The notes: generated by a model not told the origin, from the letters alone. Shown: positions 51,577 through 61,297, counted from the first letter of the stretch. The stretch: 64,000 nt of DNA from Streptomyces europaeiscabiei (GCF_036346855.1 NZ_CP107841.1:4468001-4532000), one strand, 5' to 3'. A program made the numbers and translations.

Positions 51577-52079
51577 CTACGAACAACGCCACCCCCTCTG
51601 TCCTGGACGTACGGATCGACGCCCTCAAGGGCGGTTCCGCGGACCTCTCGCAGTACGCCGGACAGGCCGTCCTCGTCGTGAACGTCGCCTCCAAGTGCGG
51701 TCTCACCCCCCAGTACACCGGCCTGGAGGCACTGCAGGCGCGCTACGCCGCGCAGGGCTTCACCGTGCTCGGGGTGCCGTGCAACCAGTTCCTCGGGCAG
51801 GAGCCGGGGTCGGCCGACGAGATCGCGGAGTTCTGCTCGGCGACGTACGGCGTGACCTTCCCGATGACCGAGAAGGTCGAGGTCAACGGGGAGGGCCGGC
51901 ACGCGCTGTACGAGCGGCTGGTGGACCACGCGGACGCCGAGGGGCACACCGGTGACATCCGCTGGAACTTCGAGAAGTTCCTGATCGGCCGTGACGGCTC
52001 GGTCGTCGCCCGCTTCTCGCCGCAGACCGAGCCCGAGGCGGCGGAGCTGGTCGCCGCCGTGGAGAAGGCCATCGGCTGA
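51573..52079 (+). CDS. Glutathione peroxidase-family thiol peroxidase
   Basis: A 168-residue enzyme with the catalytic tetrad pattern: Cys42 in NVASKCGLTPQY, Gln in VPCNQFLGQEPG and Trp-Asn in RWNFEKFLI. Cysteine replaces selenocysteine, as in most bacteria, and reduction is probably by thioredoxin or mycothiol because Streptomyces lacks glutathione. It detoxifies peroxides. Translationally coupled (ATGA) to the upstream regulator. Confidence 0.93.
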   Translation: MTTNNATPSVLDVRIDALKGGSADLSQYAGQAVLVVNVASKCGLTPQYTGLEALQARYAAQGFTVLGVPCNQFLGQEPGSADEIAEFCSATYGVTFPMTEKVEVNGEGRHALYERLVDHADAEGHTGDIRWNFEKFLIGRDGSVVARFSPQTEPEAAELVAAVEKAIG

Positions 52080-52102
52080 CGCCCGGAGGGGTCGTTCGTT
52101 GA

Positions 52103-52121
52103 CCTTGCCCCTGGGGCAAGG
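52103..52121. promoter_or_regulatory. MerR-type operator CCTTGCCCC-T-GGGGCAAGG
   Basis: Perfect 9-bp arms overlapping a TTGACC -35-like sequence (52099-52104), 53 bp upstream of the MerR regulator GTG. This is the usual position for a MerR activator site. Confidence 0.7.
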
Positions 52122-52173
52122 GGCACCGTCCCTCTCGTCGGGCGGAGGGCGCCCGGCGACGGAGGATGACCCA

Positions 52174-53055
52174 GTGCACATCGACGGACCGGACGACCTG
52201 CTCACCATCGGTGCCTTCGCCGCCCGCGCGCGGCTGTCGGCGAAGGCGCTGCGGCTGTACGACCGGCTGGGGCTGCTCACGCCGGCGTACGTCGACGAGG
52301 TGAACGGCTACCGGTACTACCGGGCCGGCCAGGTCGAACGTGCCCGTCTGGTGGCCCTGCTGCGCCAGCTCGACATGCCGCTCTCGCGGATCGCGGAGAT
52401 CGTGGACGTCGTCGAGCCGGCCGGCACGCGGGCCGCCGAGCTGCTCGCCGCGTACTGGGCCGGGGCCGAGGAACGGTTCGCGTCACAGCGGACCCTTGCC
52501 GCCTACCTCCGTGGACGTTTGTCGGGAACGGAGTCAGGTATGGACGAGACGTACGGGAAGTTCACGGTCGAGACGGTCGATACGGCCCCGCAGGTGCTGC
52601 TGACCCAGTCGCGGCACACGCTCGCGGACGAGTTGCCGACGTGGATCGGGGCGTCGCTGGGGCGGCTGGAGGAGGGCGCGGCGGCGTGCGGCGGGACCAC
52701 CGGCGCGCCGTTCGTCGTGTATCACTCCGAGGTGTCCATGGAGAGTGACGGGCCTGCGGAGTCGTGTGTGCCGGTGGCCGACGAGGGCGCGGCGCGGGCG
52801 TGGGCGGCCGAGCACGGGCGAGCCTGGGAGACGAAGGTCCGCGTGGAGCCGGCGAGGCGGCTCGTGTACACCCGGATCACCAAGGCCCAGGTGGCCCATC
52901 CGCAGATCATCGCGGCGTTCGAGGCGGTAGAGCGGTGGATCGCCGCGCAGGGCCTGGAGGTCACCGGCCCGTGCCGTGAGATCTACTTCGCGGACTGGGA
53001 CGCGGCGGGCCCCGAGGACCCGGTGTGCGACGTGGCGTTCCCGGTCGCATCCTGA
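52174..53055 (+). CDS. MerR-family regulator with GyrI-like effector domain
   Basis: A 293-residue regulator: MerR winged helix (LLTIGAFAARARLSAKALRL; DEVNGYRYYRAGQVERARLV), a coiled helix, then a GyrI/BmrR-like ligand-binding domain (about 128-290; VDTAPQVLLTQSRHTLADEL; RRLVYTRITKAQVAHPQIIA). It probably senses a small hydrophobic compound. GTG at 52174 with GGAGG 8 nt upstream. No obvious target gene is adjacent other than itself; a terminator follows at 53073-53100. Confidence 0.87.
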   Translation: MHIDGPDDLLTIGAFAARARLSAKALRLYDRLGLLTPAYVDEVNGYRYYRAGQVERARLVALLRQLDMPLSRIAEIVDVVEPAGTRAAELLAAYWAGAEERFASQRTLAAYLRGRLSGTESGMDETYGKFTVETVDTAPQVLLTQSRHTLADELPTWIGASLGRLEEGAAACGGTTGAPFVVYHSEVSMESDGPAESCVPVADEGAARAWAAEHGRAWETKVRVEPARRLVYTRITKAQVAHPQIIAAFEAVERWIAAQGLEVTGPCREIYFADWDAAGPEDPVCDVAFPVAS

Positions 53056-53072
53056 CCCCTGGGGCACGGGGC

Positions 53073-53100
53073 ACGGCCGTAGGGCTTTCCCTACGGCCGT
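53073..53100 (+). terminator. Terminator after the MerR gene
   Basis: ACGGCCGTAGGG and CCCTACGGCCGT, perfect 12-bp arms with a 4-nt loop, 18 bp after the stop. Confidence 0.8.
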
Positions 53101-53309
53101 AGCGGATCGCACACGTCCTGTCGGCCAACTGTCAGCGAGTGATTAGCGTCTACCTCAGCACACGTCTGTCCCCACGCACGGAGAACGTACGGAGAAGGCA
53201 CGGAGAACGGCTGGGAAGGCGTCTGTGAAGACGTTCGAGAAGAGTTCGAGAAGACGTTTGTGAAGACCGCACCCGCCCGCACGAGTCGAAACGGAACGGA
53301 AGAGCCGCT

Positions 53310-55076
53310 GTGGCCTTTGCCGAGCTGACCCCACGACGGCCCGTCTCGCGCGCCGACAAACCGTCGCGCGAGCCGTGGCGGGAACGCCACCGGGTGCCCC
53401 TCACGGCCGCCCTGTGCGCCCTGCCGCTGTACTTCGTGTGGTGGGCGGTCTTCGCCACCGGCGGCGGCGATCTGGCGGCCCAGGTGGCGTGGGCGGAGTT
53501 CGCGAAGATGTACCCGGACTCCGCGGTCAACCTGTTCTGGTACGGGGGTCTGCACGCGGCGAACTACAGCGTGCTCTCGCCGTATCTGATGGCGGCGTGC
53601 GGAGTCGTCCCCGTCACGCTGGTGTCGGGGCTCTCGGCCTCCTGGCTGGCCGGTGCGGTCGTCACTCGTACGGGTGTACGCGCGCCGGTGCCGGTCGCGC
53701 TGGCGGCGACGTTCTCGCTGTGGTGCCAGGTGGTGTCGGGGCGCTCCACGTTCATGCTGGGCACGGCCTTCGCGATGGGGGCCCTGCTGGCGGTGCTGAG
53801 CGGGCGCGGCGGGCGGCAGCTCGCGGTGGCGGCGGTGTGCGCGACGCTGTCCACGCTGGGGAGCCCCGTCTCCGGGCTGTTCCTCCTCGTGGTCGGCGCC
53901 GCGTATCTGCTGTGCCGCGAGTGGGGCCGGGCGGCGGCGCTGATCGCGCCGCCGGTGACCGTCGTCGCCGTGACCACGCTGCTGTTCCCCTTCGAGGGCG
54001 AGCAGCCCATGGCCTTCAGCCGGATCTGGCCCCCGGTCGTGCTGTGCGTGGTGGTCGTGCTGGTCGCACCGAGCGCCTGGCGGGTGCTGCGCCTGAGCGC
54101 CGCGATCTACGCGCTCGGCGTGGTCCTCTGCTATCTGATCCCCACCCCCATCGGCACCAACGTCGAACGCCTCCTGGAGCTGGCGGGCCCGGCGACGGCC
54201 CTGGCGATCTGCCTGTACCGGGGCGAGGCGCGCTCGGCCGACGACCGGCTGCCGCTGTCCTGGTTCACGCCCCGGCGGCGGCAGATCGCCGGAGTGGTGG
54301 CCCTGGTGCTGTCGGTGACCTGGCTGACCGGCAAGACGACCGCCGACATCGTCACCAACACCAAGGTGCCCGAGTGGGCGGTGAAGACCGACGGCGTGGT
54401 GAAGGAGCTGAAGCGGCTCGGCGCCTGGAAGACCCGCGTCGAGGTGGTACCGGCCCGCGACCACCGCGAGGCCGCCATCCTCGCCCCGTACATCAACATG
54501 GCGCGCGGCTGGAACCGGCAGGCCGACGTCGAGCGCGGCCGCCTCTTCTACGAGGGCCACGGCGGGACCGAGGTGCCCGAGGGGGCCTTCACGCCGACCG
54601 CGTACAAGGCGTGGCTCTCGCAGTGGGCCGTCGGATTCGTGGTCCTCGTCAACGGCGAGCCGGACGGGCCCGCCGAGCTCGAACACGCGCTGGTGACCAG
54701 CGGACCGGACTATCTGCAGCCTGTCTGGCAGGACGCCAACTGGAAGATCTACCGGGTGAAGAACGCGACCCCGCTGGTCGACAGGCCGGCCTCCGTCGTC
54801 AGCGCGGACGGCGCCAACCTCGTCGTCCACATGCCGAAGGCCGGCGAGATCACCGTCCGCGTCGCCTACTCCCCCTGGCTCTGGGCCGACAACGGCTGCC
54901 TCACCGCCGACCGTGAGTCCGACGGCGACCTCACCGAGTTCACCCGCCTGACGGTGCATGAGCCGGGGAATGTGCGGATCAGCTCCCAGTACGGGGGACC
55001 GTCACGGAAGACGGCCCTGGAGTGCGAGAAGGAAGCGGACGAGAAGGCGGAGCAGGGGGACGGAGAGGACGGGTAG
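53310..55076 (+). CDS. Large integral membrane protein, GT-C-like topology
   Basis: A 588-residue protein with about ten to eleven membrane helices (residues 30-345) and a C-terminal extracytoplasmic domain of about 230 residues (VEVVPARDHREAAILAPYIN; VGFVVLVNGEPDGPAELEHA; WLWADNGCLTADRESDGD). The layout resembles GT-C-type glycosyltransferases or YfhO-like proteins rather than a true MFS transporter, although such proteins are often named MFS. No clear DxD is seen in the first loop, so catalysis is unproven. GTG at 53310. Confidence 0.7.
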   Translation: MAFAELTPRRPVSRADKPSREPWRERHRVPLTAALCALPLYFVWWAVFATGGGDLAAQVAWAEFAKMYPDSAVNLFWYGGLHAANYSVLSPYLMAACGVVPVTLVSGLSASWLAGAVVTRTGVRAPVPVALAATFSLWCQVVSGRSTFMLGTAFAMGALLAVLSGRGGRQLAVAAVCATLSTLGSPVSGLFLLVVGAAYLLCREWGRAAALIAPPVTVVAVTTLLFPFEGEQPMAFSRIWPPVVLCVVVVLVAPSAWRVLRLSAAIYALGVVLCYLIPTPIGTNVERLLELAGPATALAICLYRGEARSADDRLPLSWFTPRRRQIAGVVALVLSVTWLTGKTTADIVTNTKVPEWAVKTDGVVKELKRLGAWKTRVEVVPARDHREAAILAPYINMARGWNRQADVERGRLFYEGHGGTEVPEGAFTPTAYKAWLSQWAVGFVVLVNGEPDGPAELEHALVTSGPDYLQPVWQDANWKIYRVKNATPLVDRPASVVSADGANLVVHMPKAGEITVRVAYSPWLWADNGCLTADRESDGDLTEFTRLTVHEPGNVRISSQYGGPSRKTALECEKEADEKAEQGDGEDG

Positions 55077-55191
55077 GACGGGGAAAACGCAGAGCGTAGG
55101 ACGTAGGGCGAGGAGAGCCTGGGACGGGGAGGACGCAGGACGCGGGGAGGACGTGGGGCAGGTGCGCGTCACGCGCCGGGCCGTACAGCAC

Positions 55192-55233
55192 CGAAGCGCT
55201 CCTCGCGACCATGCGGTCGCAGGGAGCGCTTCG
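55192..55233. terminator. Bidirectional terminator between convergent genes
   Basis: CCGAAGCGCTCC and GGAGCGCTTCGG arms with an inner GCGACC/GGTCGC stem, between the membrane protein gene and the carboxypeptidase gene. GGGCCAGGCC-type repeats follow at 55251-55290. Confidence 0.8.
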
Positions 55234-55303
55234 GTGTGGTCCTGCTTGTCCGGGCCAGGCCGGGCCGGGCCAGGCAGGGCCGGGCCAGGCAGGGGCCCGC
55301 GGG

Positions 55304-58303
55304 TCAGCCGACGCGGGTCAGCTTGGTGAGGAAGTCGGGCTCGGTGAGGTTCCGTTGGAGGGCGACCGGTACCTCCACGCCGTCACCGGCGCCGTCACCG
55401 ACGATCAGTGAGCCGACCTCGGTGCCCGACTTCGCCTCGTGCGGGATGGTGGCGCTCGGGTCGAGTTCGAGCTTGACCGTCTTGCCTGCCCAGCCGACCG
55501 CCGAGACGTTCTTGGTGACCACGACCGGGGTCTGTCCGCCGAGCCCGTCGTCGACGTAGCCGACGACGTCGCCCTTCTTCAGGATCGCGTCGGAGATCAG
55601 CGCGTCCTGGGCGGCGAGCATCGCGGTCTTGCTGACCGCGTTGACCGTGTCGATGATCGGCGGTGTGTGCTGGCCGAGGACCGCGCCGACGACGATCGCC
55701 GTCTCACCGCCGACCTCCTTCGTGGCCGCGAAGAGGAGGTTGCCGCCGGCGGCCGTGGTGGAGCCGGTCTTGATGCCGATGGCGTTGTCGTACGGGACGA
55801 GGGTGTTGTAGTTCCGATGCTTCAGGCCTGAGGGGTCCTTCCACTCGGGCAGCCTGGTGATGTCCGTCAGTGCCTTCATCTTCACCACCGCGTTGCCGAG
55901 CTTGACCTGGTCCTCGGCGGTGGAGACGGTCGTCTCCTTCAACCCGGACGGGTCGGTGTACGTGGTGTTGGTCATGCCGAGGTCCTTGGCGGCGGCGTTC
56001 ATCTTCTTGACGAACTCCTCCTCGGACCCGTTGCTGTCCCAACGGGCGAGCAGCCGCGCGATGTTGTTCGCGGACGGAATCATGATGGCCGCGATCGCGT
56101 CGTACTGGGAGAGTTCGTCGCCCTCCTTGACGGTGTTGAGCGTGGACTCGCCGTCCTTGTCGTAGCCGCCCTCGGTCTCCGCCTTCGCGTCGACCGGGAT
56201 CGTCGCGCCCTTCGCGCCGGCCTTCATCGGGTGTTCCTTGAGGATGACGTACGCGGTCATCGCCTTGGCGACCGAGCCGATGGCCACGGGCTTCTGCTCG
56301 CCGAAGCTGTCCACCGTGCCGATGCCGTTGACGTCCATCCAGCCCTGCCCCTCGGCGGGCCACGGCAGGTCGACCTTGCCGCCCTTGAACGCGTACGACT
56401 CGTCGACGGTCAGGGCGAGCGTGGGGGTGGGGAGCGGACGGAATGACTGTGCGACAGCAAACGCGATCACCAGCAGGGCGGCCAGGGGCGTCCAGATCTT
56501 GACCCGGCGGATGATCGTCCGCACGGGGGTCTGGCGCGGGGGTGGTGTGTTCGTCAGCTCCGCCAGCAGATCCAGCGGCGGCTTGGGCGGCAGCGGCTGC
56601 TGCGTCGTCCGCTCCGGGCCCACCTGCGGGATGGCCCGCGTCGCCTCCGCCGGGCTGGTGGCGGGGCTGCCGGGCGCGGCTGCCGGAGGCTTGGGCGGGG
56701 CGTGCTCGTCCAGCGACTTCAGCGCGACGAATTTGCTGGTGCGCTCGGCCGGGGGCGGGGAATCCGCGATGTCGCCCCTGGCGGCGGTGTCGGCGGCTGC
56801 GGGCTTGTCGTCGGCCTTGGCCGCCCTGCCGTCGACCTCGGACCTGTCGGAGACCCCGGCCTTGTCGGAGATCCCGGACCTGTCGTCGCCCCCGGCCTTG
56901 TCGTCGGCCTTGGCCGCCCTGCCGTCGACCTCGGACCTGTCGGAGACCCCGGACCTGTCGACATCCTTGGGCTTGTCGGAGACCCCTGCGTCCTCGGCGG
57001 GGGCGGCGGGCTCGGTGGCCTTGGTGGCACCGCCGCCCAGCTTGAGCATGGTGGTGGGGTGGTCCACGGCGGGCGGTCGGGGAGCCCGGAAGATCGCGGT
57101 CGGCTGATCCACGACCCGCCCCGCGCCGGCTCCACCATCGCCCTCCGACCCCGGCCGCGCCTCGGCGCCGGATGCCGAAGCCACGGCGGCCTCCGGCTCG
57201 TCGTCGGCTTGAACGGCCTCGGGGGCTGCGTCGAGCCGGGCTGCGTCAACCGGAGCTTCGACCTCGGCCTCGGGGGCTACGTCGGGCTGGGCTTCGGCCT
57301 CGGTCTCGGGGGCTACGTCGGGCTGGGCTTCGGCCTCGGGGGCTGCGTCAACCGGAGCTTCGGCCTCGGGGGCCACGTCGGCGTGAGCACCGGCACCGGG
57401 AGCGGCGTCAACCGGAGCTTCGACCTCGGCCTCGGGGGCCACGTCGGCGTGAGCACCGGCACTGGGAGCGGCGTCGGCCCGGGCGTCGTCGCCCGGCTCG
57501 GGGCTCGTCGTCTCCTCCGCCCGCGCTGCGGGCAGTCGCGCCATCGAGGCGGCCCGCGTGGGCGCAGCGGCACCCCGCTCGCGCGGGTCGGCGTCACCGT
57601 CCTCGCTGTCCTCACCGTCCGCACCGGCCGCCGACTCCCTGCCGGAGGCCGCGTCCTGGCCCTCCTGGGCCCCGTCCGCGCCCTGACCCTCCTCGGCCCC
57701 GTCGGCGTCGGGCCGCGCCTCCGTGGAGCCGTCCGGGCTCTTCGCGGCCCCGTCCGGGTCCTCACCGTCGCCGGAGTCGGTGTCCGCCCCGGCATCGCCC
57801 GAGCCGGCGCCCGGGCCCCCGGCAGCCGATCCAGCGTCACGCGAACCGGCGTCCGAGCCCTCGGTGTCCGCCTCACCGTCACCCGAGTCGGCGTCCGGGC
57901 GCCCAGCGTCCGGACGGGCCTCGACCGAGCCGCCGGCGCCCGCCCCGCCGGTCCGGCCGGTCTCTGGCTCGTCCGTCCCCGTCTCCGGCTCGTCCGTCCG
58001 CGACCCGGCGGTATCCCGCCCCGCAGGCTCAGCCGTGTCCGTGTCCGTGTCCGAGTCCGTGGCCGCGCCCCTCAGGGCGTCGTCCAGCTTCAGGCCCTCC
58101 GCCTCCGCCGCCTCCAGCAGTGCCCGGCGGGAGAAGACCGCTGTCGCCTGGTCGACCTTCGGGGTGGAGTCCCGGGACAACGACAGGCGAGGGTCCGGGG
58201 ATGGCTTCGCCGGGCCGGGGGCCGGAATCGGTGGCTCGTTCCCCGGTGTCGACTCCGTCGACGACTCGTACCGCTTCGACCTGTCGGGGGACGTGCCCGC
58301 CAC
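55304..58303 (-). CDS. D-alanyl-D-alanine carboxypeptidase (S11) with long disordered cytoplasmic N-terminus
   Basis: A 999-residue bitopic protein. Residues 1 to about 595 are acidic, Ala/Asp/Glu/Pro-rich and repetitive (PEAEAPVDAA, VSDRSEVDGRAAKADDK). They contain three similar motifs: VDQATAVF, VDQPTAIF and VDHPTTML. One membrane helix (about 604-622; TPLAALLVIAFAVAQSF) precedes an extracytoplasmic S11 penicillin-binding domain with SVAK (catalytic Ser about 677), SANN and KTGST, and a C-terminal beta domain. It trims peptidoglycan stem peptides. GTG at 58303 was chosen because GGAGGAGG lies 5 nt upstream; the frame is open to 58378. Confidence 0.9.
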   Translation of the reverse strand: MAGTSPDRSKRYESSTESTPGNEPPIPAPGPAKPSPDPRLSLSRDSTPKVDQATAVFSRRALLEAAEAEGLKLDDALRGAATDSDTDTDTAEPAGRDTAGSRTDEPETGTDEPETGRTGGAGAGGSVEARPDAGRPDADSGDGEADTEGSDAGSRDAGSAAGGPGAGSGDAGADTDSGDGEDPDGAAKSPDGSTEARPDADGAEEGQGADGAQEGQDAASGRESAAGADGEDSEDGDADPRERGAAAPTRAASMARLPAARAEETTSPEPGDDARADAAPSAGAHADVAPEAEVEAPVDAAPGAGAHADVAPEAEAPVDAAPEAEAQPDVAPETEAEAQPDVAPEAEVEAPVDAARLDAAPEAVQADDEPEAAVASASGAEARPGSEGDGGAGAGRVVDQPTAIFRAPRPPAVDHPTTMLKLGGGATKATEPAAPAEDAGVSDKPKDVDRSGVSDRSEVDGRAAKADDKAGGDDRSGISDKAGVSDRSEVDGRAAKADDKPAAADTAARGDIADSPPPAERTSKFVALKSLDEHAPPKPPAAAPGSPATSPAEATRAIPQVGPERTTQQPLPPKPPLDLLAELTNTPPPRQTPVRTIIRRVKIWTPLAALLVIAFAVAQSFRPLPTPTLALTVDESYAFKGGKVDLPWPAEGQGWMDVNGIGTVDSFGEQKPVAIGSVAKAMTAYVILKEHPMKAGAKGATIPVDAKAETEGGYDKDGESTLNTVKEGDELSQYDAIAAIMIPSANNIARLLARWDSNGSEEEFVKKMNAAAKDLGMTNTTYTDPSGLKETTVSTAEDQVKLGNAVVKMKALTDITRLPEWKDPSGLKHRNYNTLVPYDNAIGIKTGSTTAAGGNLLFAATKEVGGETAIVVGAVLGQHTPPIIDTVNAVSKTAMLAAQDALISDAILKKGDVVGYVDDGLGGQTPVVVTKNVSAVGWAGKTVKLELDPSATIPHEAKSGTEVGSLIVGDGAGDGVEVPVALQRNLTEPDFLTKLTRVG

Positions 58304-58566
58304 CGATGCCTCCTCCCGCGCGCCTCCCGTCTCAGGAGCGCGCGCCCAACCGAACCGTGAAACCCGCCGCCCGGACACTAGTCACCCCAGGCACCACCGC
58401 GCCGCGCCGGTGTCCGAACCATGTACCAGTGTCCTGTGTGCGGGCTTGACCCCTGCGGTAGACGAGAACGACATACCTATCGGTTCCACTACATTCCGGT
58501 CACGCACTCTCGACAGATGAATGTGAGAGGGGTCACCCTGTCATTCATCCACGCGGGGAGGCATGG

Positions 58567-59325
58567 ATGGGCAGGAGCCGCAGAACGATTCCGGAAGAGC
58601 TTCTACTGCTGGCGTTGGACCCGACCACGGGTACCACCGCACAGCCGCAGTCGCTCGACCTTGGTCTGGCCGGAGCGCAGCTAGTGGAGCTGGCGCTGGC
58701 CGGACGGATAGCCCCGGACGGGGATCGTATCGCCGTGGTGTCCCCACGGCCGACTGGAGATCCGACTCTGGATTGCGCGTTGGAGTTGCTGCGAAGGCGT
58801 GGCGCTCCCGTACGGGCGGTCCACTGGATAGGCGGGCCCCGTCTCGGGCTCCGCCAGACCTACCTCTCGCATCTGGAGCGGTGCGGCATGGTGCATGCCG
58901 TGGCGGGCCAGATGTGCGGAGTGCTGCCGACGACTCGCTATCAGTCGAGTCAGACCGAGATCAGCCGGGAGATCCGAACCCGGCTGGACTCCGCGATCCG
59001 CACCGGCGTCCCGCCGGACCCGCGGACCGCGGCGCTCGCCGCCCTGGCGCACGCGGTCGGCCTCGGCAAGCACCTGTATCCGGGGAACGAGGGACGCTCG
59101 TCCCGCTCCCGGCTGCGGGACCTGATCCGGCACGACCCCATGGGCGGCCTGGTGGCCCACGCCGTCATGGACGTGCAGAACGGCGTGGCCGCACAGCCAC
59201 GCCGCAGCCCGGCACCGACCGGCCGTCAGGCCGCCCCCGGCGCCAGGCCACCCGCACCGGAACCCGCACGTGGCGTTCCGATGCAGCCACGCCGCGGCTC
59301 GATGGCCCGCGTAGTGGCGCACTGA
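58567..59325 (+). CDS. GPP34 (GOLPH3-like) family protein
   Basis: A 252-residue protein of the GPP34 pattern: IPEELLLLALDPTTG, LAGAQLVELALAGRI, DCALELLRRRGAPVRAVHWI, TAALAALAHAVGLGKHLY. In eukaryotes this fold binds phosphoinositides; the bacterial members are numerous in Streptomyces with no settled role. The C-terminal 45 residues are Pro/Arg-rich and disordered. ATG at 58567 with GGGGAGG upstream. A perfect hairpin terminator lies at 59564-59613. Confidence 0.88.
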   Translation: MGRSRRTIPEELLLLALDPTTGTTAQPQSLDLGLAGAQLVELALAGRIAPDGDRIAVVSPRPTGDPTLDCALELLRRRGAPVRAVHWIGGPRLGLRQTYLSHLERCGMVHAVAGQMCGVLPTTRYQSSQTEISREIRTRLDSAIRTGVPPDPRTAALAALAHAVGLGKHLYPGNEGRSSRSRLRDLIRHDPMGGLVAHAVMDVQNGVAAQPRRSPAPTGRQAAPGARPPAPEPARGVPMQPRRGSMARVVAH

Positions 59326-59898
59326 GAAGCACGCGAAGCATGCGAAGCACGCGCTGAGGCACCGCCGGTGCGCGTGGGAGCCGGACCCCGGAGCCGCGGG
59401 TCCCGCCCCCACCGCACCCTGTGCATCACGCGCGACACCCGCTTCACGACGCTTCGTGACGCATGACTTGCACTGCTTGCACCGCTTACACCGCTTGCAC
59501 CGCTTGCACCGCAGGCGCCGAACCAACGGAAGGACCCCAGGACCCGGTTCGGGAGCCGCAGGTTCGCGCGGGGCGTGTACGGCCGCACAAACGGCCGTAC
59601 ACGCCCCGCGCGACCGCATGTCCCCGTGCGTCCGGGTACGTTCGGCCGGCTGTCGGCCGGATACCTCGCGGCTGCGACCTCTCGTCTGCCACCTCGCAGC
59701 TGCGACCTCTCAGCCGCGACCTCTCGTCAGCCGCCTGCGCGTCATCCGGCGGAGATCCCTCCGCGGCGGAAAATCACCGGCGTAAAGGGCGTGCGCAGCG
59801 CATATCCGCTGTTTTCCAGCGGTACCAAGCACCTTGGTGGCAATCTGCTCAACAGCAGATACACAAAGTAGAGGCACGCAGCCGGAGGTGCACGTCCC
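59326..59898. other. Intergenic region with short tandem repeats
   Basis: No gene seen. CTTGCACCG 9-bp units repeat at about 59466-59513, and GCGACCTCTC units at about 59671-59732. The terminator hairpin (59564-59613) lies between them. The right end is the promoter of the regulator at 59899. Confidence 0.5.
59564..59613. terminator. Strong perfect hairpin terminator
   Basis: Two perfect 22-bp arms (TCGCGCGGGGCGTGTACGGC... and its complement) with a 6-nt loop CACAAA. No T-run. Confidence 0.8.
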
Positions 59899-60768
59899 GT
59901 GGCGTCCAATGTCAATCCCACCGTCAGGCGACGCCGGTTGGGCCAGGAGCTGCGTCGGCTCCGCGAGCTCAAGGGCATGACCGCCGAGGAGGTCGCCGAG
60001 CGACTGCTGGTCTCCCAGTCGAAGATCAGCCGCCTGGAGAACGGCCGCCGCAGCATCAGCCAGCGCGACGTCCGCGACCTCTGCGGGGTCTACGAGGTCG
60101 AGGACCAGCGTGTCGTCGACTCGCTGATGCAGATGGCCAAGGACTCCCGCCAGCAGGGCTGGTGGCACGCCTTCGGCGATGTCCCGTACAGCGTCTACAT
60201 CGGCCTGGAGACCGACGCGGCCAGCCTGCGCGTCTACGACCCCCAGGTCGTCCCCGGGCTGCTGCAGACCCGGCCGTACGCCGAGGCACTCATCGCGGGC
60301 GCGTTGCCCGAGACGACACCCGGCGACATCGACAAGCGGGTCCAGGTACGGCTGCGGCGACAGGAACGTATCTCCGCGCCGGAGGCTCCCCTGCGGCTGT
60401 GGACGGTCCTCGACGAGTCCGCGCTGCGCCGTGTTGTGGGCAATCGCTCCCTCATGCGCGAGCAGCTGGAGCACCTGGTCGAGCAGTCCCAACTCCCGCA
60501 CGTCACCGTGCAGGTGATCCCCTTCGACATGGGCGCACATCCCGGCTTGAACGGGCAGTACGCGATTCTGGAATTCCCGGACGCGTCGGATTCCAGTGTC
60601 GTATACATCGAGGGCGTCACCAGCGACCTCTATCTGGAGAAGCCCGCCGACGTGCAGAAGTACAGCGTCATGTACGAGCACTTGAGGGCGCAGGCCCTGA
60701 ATGTGGAACAGTCACGCCAGTTCATCGCGGACATCGCGAAGGACTACGCACAACTCCGCCCCCACTGA
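59899..60768 (+). CDS. XRE-family regulator with DUF5753
   Basis: A 289-residue regulator: HTH (about 10-70; LRELKGMTAEEVAERLLVSQ; KISRLENGRRSISQRDVRD), then DUF5753 (about 90-280; YDPQVVPGLLQTRPYAEALI; HVTVQVIPFDMGAHPGL). Proteins of this type (WhiJ-like) regulate development or antibiotic production together with DUF397 partners, one of which is encoded at 61027. GTG at 59899. Unlike the 45871 locus the C-terminus has normal length. Confidence 0.88.
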   Translation: MASNVNPTVRRRRLGQELRRLRELKGMTAEEVAERLLVSQSKISRLENGRRSISQRDVRDLCGVYEVEDQRVVDSLMQMAKDSRQQGWWHAFGDVPYSVYIGLETDAASLRVYDPQVVPGLLQTRPYAEALIAGALPETTPGDIDKRVQVRLRRQERISAPEAPLRLWTVLDESALRRVVGNRSLMREQLEHLVEQSQLPHVTVQVIPFDMGAHPGLNGQYAILEFPDASDSSVVYIEGVTSDLYLEKPADVQKYSVMYEHLRAQALNVEQSRQFIADIAKDYAQLRPH

Positions 60769-61026
60769 ACGCCCGATCCAAGCCTTGATGGGGCTGAAGG
60801 GGCCGGAAGATACACCCTCGACACACTCGATGGGAAGACCCCCATGGAATATGCCACCCACCCGAGTGAATAGTCGCTTCGTCAGCCGATGTTGGCGAGT
60901 AGCGTCGATCACGCCAAGGAAATCAACGACCTTGGCGCAAACCGAACCGTGGCTTCCGGCAACGGACAGCACCATTCCACGGCTCGGCGACAGCAACTCA
61001 ACGACCAACCGGCAAGCGGAGCAGAA

Positions 61027-61236
61027 ATGGCAATTCAGCAAGGCGCCCAGGACACGTGGATCAAGTCGTCCTACTCCACGGGGAACGGCGCGTGCGTCGA
61101 GGTCAAGTCCCCCGTTGTCTCAGCCCTGTCCGTGCGTGACTCCAAGGTTTCCGACGGTCCGACCCTGGCGTTCCCCGCCGACTCGTGGAGCGCCTTCGTG
61201 GCCGAGGTCGGCCGGGGAGCCTTCGACCTCGCGTGA
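61027..61236 (+). CDS. DUF397 protein
   Basis: A 69-residue DUF397 protein (TWIKSSYSTGNGACVEVKSP; LSVRDSKVSDGPTLAFPADS; final WSAFVAEVGRG). It is the likely partner of the DUF5753-HTH regulator upstream. The ATG at 61027 with GGAG 5 nt upstream is preferred over an upstream ATG (60889), whose extra residues do not fit the family. Confidence 0.85.
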   Translation: MAIQQGAQDTWIKSSYSTGNGACVEVKSPVVSALSVRDSKVSDGPTLAFPADSWSAFVAEVGRGAFDLA

Positions 61237-61297
61237 CCATGGTTCACCACGACCATCACCATCCCCAACATCCCAACTTCACATACACCCACTGACA

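Noticed and set aside
56702..58360. 552-codon plus-strand frame opposite the carboxypeptidase tail
   Set aside because: Its GLGGYVGLGFGLGLGG-type repeats are the antisense of the Ala/Glu/Pro repeats of the disordered tail.
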